A stretch of DNA of 50,088 nucleotides from JARRJY01 sp037388705 (GCA_037388705.1 JARRJY010000013.1:1-50088), one strand, 5' to 3'; counted from the first letter of the stretch, positions 34,583-42,047 are shown. Translations and numbers: made by a program. Notes: generated by a model from the letters alone, not told the origin.

Positions 34583-35179
34583 ATGAGTGAGCAAACTGTT
34601 TTTATAATCGATGATGACAGTACTGTACGTGATTCCATTAAGGAATTATTTGAATCTGTCGGTTTAAAAACCAATATATTTACAAGTTCCCTGGATTTCC
34701 TTGAACAGTATAATAGTGAACTGACGGGTTGTATTGTTTCTGATATTCGAATGGCTGGTCTTAGTGGTCTTGCATTGCAAAAAGAGCTCAATGATATGGG
34801 CTCGGATATTCCTATCGTGTTTATCACAGCCTATTCAGATGTTTCTGTTATTTCCGAAGCTTTCAGGGATGGAGCGTTTGATGTGATCGGTAAGCCTTAC
34901 CAGGAGCAGCAGCTTCTAGATACCATTAATGCGGCATTACAGGTTGAGAAAGAAAGCCGTAAGGCGAACTCAGAAAAGGAAGACTTTAAGAAGAAAGCGG
35001 AAAGCCTTACCAGTCGGGAACAGGAAGTTCTGAGCCTGGTTGCTGATGGGTTGACAAACAAGGTGATAGCGAGACAACTGGACATAAGTCCACGTACGGT
35101 TGAAGTGCATCGCCAGCGGGCGTTAATGAAAATTGGCACTCGCTCTGTTAACGAGATTAAGAAATACCTCTCCGGGTAA
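34583..35179 (+). CDS. FixJ/NarL-type response regulator (REC + LuxR HTH)
   Basis: 198 residues. The receiver domain (1-120) has the acidic pair D10-D11, phosphoacceptor D54 (IVSDIRMAG), Thr in VFITAY and K104 (IGKPYQ). The short first beta-strand and GLSGLALQKEL pattern are those of the FixJ/TodT branch. A linker helix precedes the LuxR-type HTH (about 135-195: LTSREQEVLSLVADGLTNKV, ISPRTVEVHRQRALMKIG). No histidine kinase is encoded nearby. ACGTA-type dyads on both sides of the gene make it the natural candidate to bind them and control both itself and the downstream block. Confidence 0.93.
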   Translation: MSEQTVFIIDDDSTVRDSIKELFESVGLKTNIFTSSLDFLEQYNSELTGCIVSDIRMAGLSGLALQKELNDMGSDIPIVFITAYSDVSVISEAFRDGAFDVIGKPYQEQQLLDTINAALQVEKESRKANSEKEDFKKKAESLTSREQEVLSLVADGLTNKVIARQLDISPRTVEVHRQRALMKIGTRSVNEIKKYLSG

Positions 35180-35424
35180 TATATCGAAAACTATACTTAT
35201 TTAATAAGTGCCAAAAAGCTTGATGATGGGCTGAAATAGCCCTGAATTTTCATGAAATCAGGCAGTTAAAAGCCCACCAGGCAGGCACGTTTCTATAAAA
35301 AAATATTTCTCCCGAATTCCTTATCTAAAAAATAAAAAAATATTTACTATGAACATTTTTTAAATATTTAATTCCAGATCAGGAATCCCTTCTTAATTCC
35401 CACTCACACGCAGCTTGTTAACAC

Positions 35425-35439
35425 GTACGTACTACGTAC
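35425..35439. promoter_or_regulatory. ACGTA-type dyad 3
   Basis: GTACGTA-c-TACGTAC: perfect 7-bp arms with a 1-bp spacer, about 245 bp before the first gene of the block. Confidence 0.55.
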
Positions 35440-35475
35440 TTGATAAAATGTTAAGTTTCAAAATCACTAATATTG

Positions 35476-35494
35476 CTACGTATTACGTACGTAG
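35476..35494. promoter_or_regulatory. ACGTA-type dyad 4
   Basis: CTACGTA-ttacg-TACGTAG: perfect 7-bp arms with a 5-bp spacer. Confidence 0.55.
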
Positions 35495-35518
35495 ATGATC
35501 AGTGTTTTTATTAACCTG

Positions 35519-35546
35519 ACGTATACATTTTATACACATTACGTAA
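35519..35546. promoter_or_regulatory. ACGTA-type element 5
   Basis: GACGTATAC at the left and the 8-bp palindrome TTACGTAA at 35539-35546, with two TATACA direct repeats between. Confidence 0.4.
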
Positions 35547-35680
35547 GTGTTTTTAATGATAAAGATAACTAAATTGATGTCCGATAAGGTTAGTGGGTTA
35601 AGTTGATTCTATAAATCATATTGTTTCAACAAATAACATCTTGAAAATAATTTTAAATTAACGGTCAAGGGACATTAACA

Positions 35681-36847
35681 ATGAAACCAGGGGATACAAG
35701 TGGTCAGGCACCAATTGGAGTTGGTTTATTTGGAATGGATGAACGCTGTACGGCGAGGATGACAACCATTTTCAAGATGGTCTTCAAAGGACGCTGTGAA
35801 CATGTCCCCGCTGAAGAAGCAAAACTTGGCATTGTTGACCTTGATACAGAAGAAAATGCCTGGGATTCATTTAGAAAAGAATATCCAGATTTACCCGCCA
35901 TTGTGATGTCCGAAAAGCCAAGTGAAATCAAGGGCACAGTTTATGTGTCCAAGCCTGCCAAGCTGGATGTTTTGTGGGATTCGATTTTCAATATTGTAAC
36001 TGGATTACCAAGAGCAAGTGATCTGAATAAAGGTGAAGAATCTTCCAACGTGGTATCACTGGCAGATAACCAGGCAGCAGCAACCAATACAGTAGTAAAA
36101 AAGGCAGGTGTAAGTTCAGCGGCCGGTTTAATGGAGACCAGAGCAGATACTGTAAATACCGTCAGGAAAACAGTACAGAAACCCGGACCAAGAGATGTAG
36201 CAGATATCTATTTTAATCCGGATGATTACCTGCTTGGCAGAATGGCAGCCAGTATTAAAGAAAATGCAGATAATGATTGCGTAATTGATGTGAAATGCTG
36301 GCGAGACCGTAAGTTACTCCTGGTACCAAAACAAAATAAGGCTTATACCGATTTAAAAGATAACCAACTAAAAAATCTTGGTGTTGCGACTTTCAGTGAT
36401 GAATTCAGTGTGGAAATTAATACTGAACAACGTAGTCTCACAGAGGATGAAGTTCAGGGATTACGTTCAATTCCTCTTGAGTACCTGTTATGGGACCTCG
36501 CACTTCGAACGGCTCGTGGACGCTTGCCAGAGGGCACCCAGGCATCCAGTGTTCATTATTTAAAATGCTGGCCAAATTTTACCCGTCTTCCCAATACACC
36601 AAACGGTATGCGCATAGCTGCATTATGGGCAGGTAAGCCACGTACATTTGATGATATTGCAGCAAACCTGGATATTAGTCAGGAAGATGTTTATTCATTT
36701 TATAGCGCAGCGGCAATGACATGCCAGGCAGGAAATGCGGAAAGAAAAGTAGATAACCTGGTTGCTCCTGATGCAGTACAGAAAAAAGAAATTACCCGCC
36801 GTGGTTTGTTGTCTTCAATTTTACGTCAGATCAGTAAAAAGAATTAA
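35681..36847 (+). CDS. receiver-like / winged-helix-like adaptor protein, first gene of the GTPase-LC7 block
   Basis: 388 residues, function unknown. Residues 10-110 resemble a degenerate receiver domain: strand LGIVDLDTEE (possible D53), AIVMSEKP with Ser in the Thr/Ser place, and the conserved Lys-Pro at 91-92 (VSKPAKLDVLW). The acidic pair is not clear. A low-complexity linker (about 110-180) leads to a C-terminal part ending in a winged-helix-like segment (IAALWAGKPRTFDDIAANLD, ISQEDVYSFYSA), similar in style to DUF4388/PatA or DUF742 helices. No membrane segment. It probably connects signal input to the GTPase module that follows after 24 nt. Confidence 0.6.
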   Translation: MKPGDTSGQAPIGVGLFGMDERCTARMTTIFKMVFKGRCEHVPAEEAKLGIVDLDTEENAWDSFRKEYPDLPAIVMSEKPSEIKGTVYVSKPAKLDVLWDSIFNIVTGLPRASDLNKGEESSNVVSLADNQAAATNTVVKKAGVSSAAGLMETRADTVNTVRKTVQKPGPRDVADIYFNPDDYLLGRMAASIKENADNDCVIDVKCWRDRKLLLVPKQNKAYTDLKDNQLKNLGVATFSDEFSVEINTEQRSLTEDEVQGLRSIPLEYLLWDLALRTARGRLPEGTQASSVHYLKCWPNFTRLPNTPNGMRIAALWAGKPRTFDDIAANLDISQEDVYSFYSAAAMTCQAGNAERKVDNLVAPDAVQKKEITRRGLLSSILRQISKKN

Positions 36848-36871
36848 GACCCATAAATTTAAGGAATAGTA

Positions 36872-37420
36872 ATGATTGGTCAACACAAAATAATTTTTAC
36901 CGGCCCGGTGGGTGCAGGAAAGACTACTGCAATTACAGCCATCAGTGATAACGAACCGATTTCTACGGAACAGGTTGCCACAGATGAAACAAGTAACAAG
37001 AAAGAGCTGACTACAGTAGCGATGGATTACGGCAGCATGCGCCTTGATAACGGTGAGATGTTACACCTTTATGGTACACCAGGACAGGAACGTTTTAACT
37101 TCATGTGGGACCTGCTGATTGATGGCAGTATCGGTGTGGTCATCATGATTGATGATTCCGATCCGGAACCACTTGAAAATTTACGATCATTTGTTACGGC
37201 CTTTAAGGATTTTATTGATAGTAATGGTGTTGTTGTGGGTGTATCCAGGATGGAACTGGGAAAAGGTTTCAGGATTTCTGATTACCAGGCGATTCTGACT
37301 GAATTTGATATTTGTGCGCCAGTTTTCGAGGTTGATGCACGTAAGAAGGATGATGTCATCATGTTAATACAGGCCTTGTTATACTCCCTGGATCCTGGTT
37401 TAAGTGGAGAGGCTGCATGA
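36872..37420 (+). CDS. Ras-like small GTPase (MglA/CvnD-related)
   Basis: 182 residues. P-loop GPVGAGKTT (11-19), switch I Thr near 47-48 (KELTTVAMDYG), and switch II GTPGQERF (68-75), with Gly-Thr-Pro-Gly-Gln as in prokaryotic MglA-type GTPases. The base-recognition motif is degenerate (VVGVSRMEL where NKxD is expected), and the last motif may be VDAR. Such GTPases act with Roadblock/LC7 partners, two of which are encoded downstream. The stop overlaps the next ATG (ATGA), so translation is coupled to the ATPase-phosphatase. An N-terminal start with AAGGA is present. Confidence 0.88.
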   Translation: MIGQHKIIFTGPVGAGKTTAITAISDNEPISTEQVATDETSNKKELTTVAMDYGSMRLDNGEMLHLYGTPGQERFNFMWDLLIDGSIGVVIMIDDSDPEPLENLRSFVTAFKDFIDSNGVVVGVSRMELGKGFRISDYQAILTEFDICAPVFEVDARKKDDVIMLIQALLYSLDPGLSGEAA

Positions 37421-38787
37421 GTGAATCTCTCCTGTCTCTTCGAGAGTTCGGAGTTGCTTTTGGTGACAAGATCGTTTTGAACGGTGTTAACCTTGAGATC
37501 CCGCCTCGCGGTATGACCGTGTTACTTGGACCTGCTGGCACTGGTAAATCGACTTTATTGCGTACGTTATCTGGCGTAAATGATGCGAGTCCTTCATTAC
37601 GTACCTGGGGCGACGTTGAGTATGCAGGTGCACCTATCGGTCAGTCTGAACTACCTGCGCTTGTCGCACAAAGAACCCAGCTGATGATGGCGAGCGTTCG
37701 AGAAAATATAATTAATGATATGCCGGAACGGCGCACTCTGGATTTATCCCAGCAACGTGACGTGGCACAACGCCTGTTAAAAAAAGCTGGCCTTGATGAA
37801 TTACTGGACAGGATGGACGATAGCGTGGTCGATCTTCCACTTGGTCTACAGCGTCACCTGGCGATTGCGCGTACCGTGGCAGCCAATCCGAAACTTGTTT
37901 TTGTTGATGAACCAACAACCGGTCTGGAGGAAAAGGAGAGTTATCGCTTATTGAACTACCTGATCCAGGAAGCGGAACGCCGAGCTGTACTTGTGGTTGT
38001 GCACAACCAGAGGCAGGCTATTGATCTTGGTGGTCAGACGGCATTACTGGCAGGTGGCTGGGTTCATGAAGTACAACCAACGGCTGACTTTTTTAAGAAC
38101 CCCCAGTCTCAGGCCGCTATTGATTTTGTCAGGAGTGGTTCTTGTTGCGTGCCTTCACCTGATACACCTGACGAATATCTCGCTGAAAATGATACACATA
38201 AATCTGAGTCAGATGAAGAAGAGACGACAACCATTAAACCAATCCGCCCCAAGGTTCCGGATGTTGCCCGAAAATATAAAAGCGACTCGTTTGGTCCGCG
38301 TAATTTCCTCTGGTTACGAAAAGGACAACTGGCAGGAACGCCAAAACCTGGTCTATTAATCGATCTCAATTATGATCTTGCTGCTCTCCAACGTGTGGGA
38401 GTCAGTGTGCTGGTTTCTCTGACGACAAAGCCGATCAGTCAGAAATCACTGGAAAAATTCGATCTCAAGGGAATCGCTTTCCCTATCAAGGACATGGGGG
38501 TACCCACGATTGAGGCGGCGATGGAGTTCTGCGAACACATGGAAACGCTCATCGAGCAGGGTGAAGCCATCGCGATGCATTGCAAGGCAGGTATGGGCCG
38601 AACCGGTACTATGCTGGTGGCACAGATGATATGGGAGGGCAAATCAGCTCTTGACGCCCTGGAAACCGCACGCAGCATAGAACCTCGCTGGGTGCAGTCA
38701 GAAGAACAGGTTAAGTTTTTGGAGGAGTTTGCGTATGCAGTCTCAAACTCCAACATTAGTAAAAAACGGTGTAATACACCGTCATAA
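37417..38787 (+). CDS. ABC ATPase fused to a dual-specificity protein phosphatase
   Basis: 456 residues, no membrane helices. Residues 1-235 are an ABC ATPase: Walker A GPAGTGKST (38-46), Q-loop Gln near 85, signature degenerate LPLGLQ (140-145), Walker B LVFVDEP (160-166) and switch His196. A charged linker (about 245-285) joins a DSP/tyrosine phosphatase-like domain (about 290-445) with general-acid Asp359 (FPIKDMG) and the P-loop HCKAGMGRTG (388-397; C389, R395). All catalytic residues of the phosphatase are present. No permease is encoded nearby, so a regulatory rather than transport ATPase is likely. I know of no described protein with this order. Confidence 0.88.
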   Translation: MSESLLSLREFGVAFGDKIVLNGVNLEIPPRGMTVLLGPAGTGKSTLLRTLSGVNDASPSLRTWGDVEYAGAPIGQSELPALVAQRTQLMMASVRENIINDMPERRTLDLSQQRDVAQRLLKKAGLDELLDRMDDSVVDLPLGLQRHLAIARTVAANPKLVFVDEPTTGLEEKESYRLLNYLIQEAERRAVLVVVHNQRQAIDLGGQTALLAGGWVHEVQPTADFFKNPQSQAAIDFVRSGSCCVPSPDTPDEYLAENDTHKSESDEEETTTIKPIRPKVPDVARKYKSDSFGPRNFLWLRKGQLAGTPKPGLLIDLNYDLAALQRVGVSVLVSLTTKPISQKSLEKFDLKGIAFPIKDMGVPTIEAAMEFCEHMETLIEQGEAIAMHCKAGMGRTGTMLVAQMIWEGKSALDALETARSIEPRWVQSEEQVKFLEEFAYAVSNSNISKKRCNTPS

Positions 38788-38829
38788 ATCACAATGTGTA
38801 AATGTTGATATCAACTTAGGAGAAAAATA

Positions 38830-39234
38830 ATGTCTTTAGATAAAGCTTTACAAGATTCAATCGCATCTATTCCTGAATGTGTTGCAGCAGGTTATGTAGA
38901 TCTTACTACCGGTATGCTACTGGGTGTCAAAACTGTTGACTCTCATCCAGCTGAAGTACTGGAAGTTGTTGCAGCTGCAACAGCGGATATTTTCCAGGGT
39001 TCAAACGTAACGCTGATTGAAAGCATGTTCAAAAAAGCCCGTGGTGTTGAAAACGACGGACATCATTACTTCCAGGAAATTATTGTCAACAGTGACAACC
39101 TGATCCACGTATTCATGCGTTCCAAAGCAAATGAAGAGCAGGTTGTAGTGTATGTTTGCCGTAAATCTGCGAACCTGGGTATGGTGTTAACCAAAGCTCG
39201 TTCTTCAATGCCTACACTAGAAGCAGCGGTATAG
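38830..39234 (+). CDS. Roadblock/LC7-domain protein 1
   Basis: 134 residues. The Roadblock fold is suggested by IPECVAAGYVDLTTGMLLGV, a long helix ADIFQGSNVTLIESMFKKA, strands FQEIIVNSDNLIHVFMR and VVVYVCRKSANLGMVLTKAR. Relatives (MglB, CvnB) bind the Ras-like GTPase and act as a GTPase activator or scaffold. A strong ribosome-binding site (TAGGAGA) precedes the ATG. An 11-bp inverted repeat follows the gene. Confidence 0.85.
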   Translation: MSLDKALQDSIASIPECVAAGYVDLTTGMLLGVKTVDSHPAEVLEVVAAATADIFQGSNVTLIESMFKKARGVENDGHHYFQEIIVNSDNLIHVFMRSKANEEQVVVYVCRKSANLGMVLTKARSSMPTLEAAV

Positions 39235-39254
39235 AAGAAATAAGAAAATGAATA

Positions 39255-39304
39255 CAATGCCAGCATTTGGTCGCGTATAACTTTAAATTGATCTGCTGGC
39301 ATTG
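39255..39304 (+). repeat. inverted repeat between the two LC7 genes
   Basis: CAATGCCAGCA (39255-39265) and TGCTGGCATTG (39294-39304), perfect 11-bp arms with a 28-nt loop. Without a T run it is more likely an mRNA-stabilising or processing hairpin or weak attenuator inside the operon, which could raise the level of LC7-1 relative to later genes. Confidence 0.55.
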
Positions 39305-39394
39305 CATTTCCCTTTCTGGAATATTAATAAATTCACAGGGTTTATTTGAGAGAAATGATGTAATGAAATCATCATTAGAGAGATGAGGAATGTA

Positions 39395-39832
39395 ATGATG
39401 GAACATGCAAATGCAAGAGTAAAGGATATGACAAATAATGCTGATGGTACAAAGGAAAGCGTGACAGAAGTTACTGCAAAATTTATTCGGCCCATACTCA
39501 GAGAATTAAATGGTAAATCGGATGAAATGGAAGCTTCTGCTGTTATTTCACGAGATGGCCTGAGTCTGGCAGCAGTACTGGGTGATGGTGTTGATCCAAA
39601 TCGCCTAGGAGCAATGTGTGCAGCGCTACTAGGCCTGGCTGATACAACTGCAAAAGAACTGGAGCGCGGTGAACTCAAACAAGTGTTATTGCACGGTGCT
39701 AAAGGTGTGCTATTGCTAGTTCATATTGGCAAAACGCATGTTCTGGCCCTGGCGGCCAAACCTAATATCAACCTTGGAATGGTATTACTTGAAGCTAAAA
39801 AAACCGCGGAGAGACTGGCCGCAATCATATAA
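39395..39832 (+). CDS. Roadblock/LC7-domain protein 2
   Basis: 145 residues from the ATG at 39395 (GAGGAA six bases upstream); ATGs at 39383 and 39398 are alternatives. Roadblock features: IRPILRELNGKSDEMEASAV, ISRDGLSLAAVLGDGVDPNR, helix GAMCAALLGLADTTAKELER, then KQVLLHGAKGVLLLVHIGKT and LALAAKPNINLGMVLLEAKK. This is the classical regulatory LC7 pattern (self-dimerising, GTPase partner). It differs strongly from LC7-1, so the two may form a heterodimer. Confidence 0.87.
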   Translation: MMEHANARVKDMTNNADGTKESVTEVTAKFIRPILRELNGKSDEMEASAVISRDGLSLAAVLGDGVDPNRLGAMCAALLGLADTTAKELERGELKQVLLHGAKGVLLLVHIGKTHVLALAAKPNINLGMVLLEAKKTAERLAAII

Positions 39833-39882
39833 AGAAAATTCTTCTAATATAAATACAAGGAGTAGATAGAGGAGGAATAGTA

Positions 39883-40281
39883 ATGGCAGAGGTCACAAAA
39901 ACACGCCTGGTGGATTGTGAGGAAGGTCGTCGAATGGGATGTGCAACTTTTTGTTGCCGGATGATGGTGCGATTACAGCCTGATGAAATGGAGAAGGGGG
40001 ATGGCAAAACCCCTCCCAAGGGGTTTGTTGATAAAGATCCGGAAGGATTTTGTATTCATATCGATAAGGAAACCGGGTACTGTAATAATTGGAAAAAACG
40101 ACCAAAGGTATGCCGGGAATACGAGTGTAATTCAGATTTCCTGCTCCAGGTGGTAATTCGAAATGGATTTTCCAATATCGCGGAACTTGCCAGGCAGGCA
40201 CAAAGTACCATTATCCCTAAAGAAACCTATATCTATGTCCCTACCATCGAAGTTACAAATACCGATAAAAACGCAGAATAA
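39883..40281 (+). CDS. YkgJ-type Cys-cluster protein
   Basis: 132 residues with eight Cys. The order is LVDCEEGRRMGCATFCCRMM near the N-terminus and FCIHIDKETGYCNNW then RPKVCREYEC in the middle, the pattern of the YkgJ family (zinc- or iron-chelating cluster proteins of uncertain function). Ribosome-binding site GGAGGAAT. Its place before a ferredoxin-globin reductase suggests a metal- or redox-related role such as cluster sensing or protein modification, but nothing in the sequence proves it. Confidence 0.8.
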   Translation: MAEVTKTRLVDCEEGRRMGCATFCCRMMVRLQPDEMEKGDGKTPPKGFVDKDPEGFCIHIDKETGYCNNWKKRPKVCREYECNSDFLLQVVIRNGFSNIAELARQAQSTIIPKETYIYVPTIEVTNTDKNAE

Positions 40282-40311
40282 CATATTCAAGAAAAAGAGA
40301 TTTAAGCAAGT

Positions 40312-41865
40312 ATGACAAAAATTAATTATCAGGGTAAAAGTTACCCATGCCGCGAAGGTGAGACAGTACTGCAAACATTTATGAGAAATTGTGTAACGGT
40401 ACCATTTTCATGTGGTAATGGCATTTGTCATGTTTGTTTACAGCGCTGTGAGAACGGTGAAGTGCCTGAAGAAGCACAAAAAGGTTTACGTGACACCCTG
40501 AAAGAACAGGGATATTTTTTGCCCTGTAAATGTTTGCCTGTCAGTGATATGAAAATTGAGCCCCCCAGGCAAGCAGATCTGTATAACCGTGCAGTAATTT
40601 ATAAAAAAGAATTCCTGGCGCCGGATGTGTGTCGTCTATTGATTGAACCCGCAACGCAACTCTATTATCACGCGGGTCAGTTTATCAATTTAAGAAATGA
40701 AAACGACGATATACGCAGCTATTCATTGGCCAGTGTACCGCAGGAAGATTATTTCCTGGAGATACATGTCAAACGTGTTCCCGGCGGGAAAATGAGTAAC
40801 TGGATATTTGATGAGTTGCAGGAAAATGATGAGGTGGAAATTCAGGGCGCAACGGGTAACAGTTATTATGTTTCCGGGAAGCAGGAGCAGCCAATACTCT
40901 TAATTGGTTCAGGTACCGGCCTGTCACCACTGGTTGGAATTGCGCGTGATGCGCTTTTAAGTGGGCACTCCGGCCCCATTTTCCTGTATCACGGTAGTCG
41001 AACTTCACAAGGACTGTATTTACAGGATGAGCTAAGGCAACTAGCTGAAAAATATGAAAATTTTTATCCGGATTTCTGTGTTTCTGGTGAAAATGTTCCT
41101 GAAGGTTACCAGGCCGGGCGAGCCAATGATGTTGCACTGACCAACCATGATAATTTAAAGGGCTGGCGCGTTTATCTCTGCGGTCAGCCTGAAATGGTGA
41201 AAAATACCCGGAATGCCGTACTGAATGCGGGCACAAATGAAAACGATGTGATTACAGATCCGTTCTGGGAAATGGGCGATGCGGTTGAAAAAGCACGCAG
41301 TAAAATGACCGAACGTCGTAATTACCCGGATCCTGATCCAGAACTGTGGGAGGGTCTTGATGAAGGACGGCTTCTCTCGAAAGTGCTGGTCGACTTCTAT
41401 ACCAGGGTATATGAAGATCCCCTTTTATCTCCCTACTTTACAGGTGTCACCAAGCAACGCCTGATAGAAAAACAGTATAACTTTCTCTGCCAGGTGCTTA
41501 CCGGCCAGGATGTTTATTTTGGAGAACGTCCACGTAATGCGCATCACTGGATGGTAATTTCTGACGAACTGTTTGATTATCGTGCAGATTTAATGAAATC
41601 CTGTTTACGCAGGGCAGGAGTTGAGGAACACCTGGTGAGACGTTTCCATGCCCTTGAAGAAATTTATCGACAGGATATTGTAAAAGATAAAGCATGGAAC
41701 AAGATTCTGTTTGGTAAGGAAGTTCCTGTTGAAGGATTTGAAACGATGATAATTGATGATGCTACGCTATGTGACAGTTGCGAGCAGGAAATACAAGGAG
41801 GAAGCAAGGTGCAATATCATATCCGCATGGGTAAGGTCTTCTGTGCTTCCTGTCAGCAAGAATAA
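40312..41865 (+). CDS. ferredoxin - FNR reductase - truncated globin - zinc finger fusion
   Basis: 517 residues. The N-terminal [2Fe-2S] domain has C34-x4-C39-x2-C42 and C72. The FAD part has RSYSLAS (135-141), and the NAD part has GSGTGLSPL (199-207) and VYLCGQPEMV. Residues about 348-460 resemble a truncated globin (VLVDFYTRVYEDPLLSPYF, NAHHWMVISDELF, with His411/412 as likely haem ligand). The C-terminus has a zinc-finger-like CDSC (487-490) and CASC (511-514). Electrons would pass NAD(P)H to FAD to 2Fe-2S to haem, suggesting NO dioxygenase, O2 or NO reductase, or sensing. The order is reversed relative to flavohaemoglobin. The globin segment 41446-41556 is repeated inverted downstream. 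Confidence 0.87.
   Translation: MTKINYQGKSYPCREGETVLQTFMRNCVTVPFSCGNGICHVCLQRCENGEVPEEAQKGLRDTLKEQGYFLPCKCLPVSDMKIEPPRQADLYNRAVIYKKEFLAPDVCRLLIEPATQLYYHAGQFINLRNENDDIRSYSLASVPQEDYFLEIHVKRVPGGKMSNWIFDELQENDEVEIQGATGNSYYVSGKQEQPILLIGSGTGLSPLVGIARDALLSGHSGPIFLYHGSRTSQGLYLQDELRQLAEKYENFYPDFCVSGENVPEGYQAGRANDVALTNHDNLKGWRVYLCGQPEMVKNTRNAVLNAGTNENDVITDPFWEMGDAVEKARSKMTERRNYPDPDPELWEGLDEGRLLSKVLVDFYTRVYEDPLLSPYFTGVTKQRLIEKQYNFLCQVLTGQDVYFGERPRNAHHWMVISDELFDYRADLMKSCLRRAGVEEHLVRRFHALEEIYRQDIVKDKAWNKILFGKEVPVEGFETMIIDDATLCDSCEQEIQGGSKVQYHIRMGKVFCASCQQE
41446..41556 (+). repeat. inverted repeat arm A (inside the globin domain)
   Basis: 111 bp encoding residues 379-415 (VTKQRLIEKQ to HHWMV), the segment carrying the likely haem His. 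It is repeated in reverse orientation at 41932-42042 with one mismatch, a synonymous T/G in the Val codon of QDVYF. Confidence 0.95.
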
Positions 41866-41901
41866 CAAGCAACTAGTAATATCATAACGGACTCACCTAA
41901 C

Positions 41902-41924
41902 GGCCTGATTTTGCATGCCAGGCC
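41902..41924 (+). repeat. small hairpin after the globin-fusion gene
   Basis: GGCCTG (41902-41907) and CAGGCC (41919-41924) with an 11-nt loop and no T run. Confidence 0.35.
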
Positions 41925-41931
41925 CTGAAAG

Positions 41932-42042
41932 TACCATCCAGTGATGCGCATTACGTGGACGTTCTCCAAAATACACATCCTGGCCGGTAAGCACCTGGCA
42001 GAGAAAGTTATACTGTTTTTCTATCAGGCGTTGCTTGGTGAC
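41932..42042 (-). repeat. inverted repeat arm B: antisense copy of the globin segment in the 3' UTR
   Basis: Reverse complement of 41446-41556 at 110 of 111 positions. It lies 66 bases after the stop of the fusion gene and ends 5 bases before the terminator stem, so it would be inside the operon transcript and could pair with arm A to give a 111-bp RNA duplex enclosing 375 nt. No start signal makes it a gene of its own. Confidence 0.95.
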
Positions 42043-42047
42043 CAAGA

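Larger units (their letters stand above)
35180..35680. other. gene-free region before the GTPase/LC7 block
   Basis: 501 bp, very AT-rich, no gene. A weak hairpin GGGCT-GAAAT-AGCCC (35228-35242) may end the regulator transcript. The right half holds three ACGTA-type elements, listed separately. Confidence 0.6.

Noticed and set aside
34188..35680. Replication origin or phage attachment site suggested by AT-rich repeats
   Set aside because: No DnaA-box cluster, integrase or tRNA half was seen; the repeats are short dyads centred on a regulator gene.
40769..41236. 155-codon open frame on the minus strand within the globin fusion
   Set aside because: The plus strand encodes clear FNR motifs at the same place; the minus frame is His/Pro/Arg-rich shadow sequence.
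41446..42042. Diversity-generating retroelement (template/variable repeat pair)
   Set aside because: The copies are inverted rather than direct, the only mismatch is not at an adenine, and no reverse transcriptase is encoded in the window.
41932..42042. Separate truncated globin gene on the minus strand
   Set aside because: The frame would start at a TTG without ribosome-binding site, immediately after a terminator, and gives only about 50 residues.
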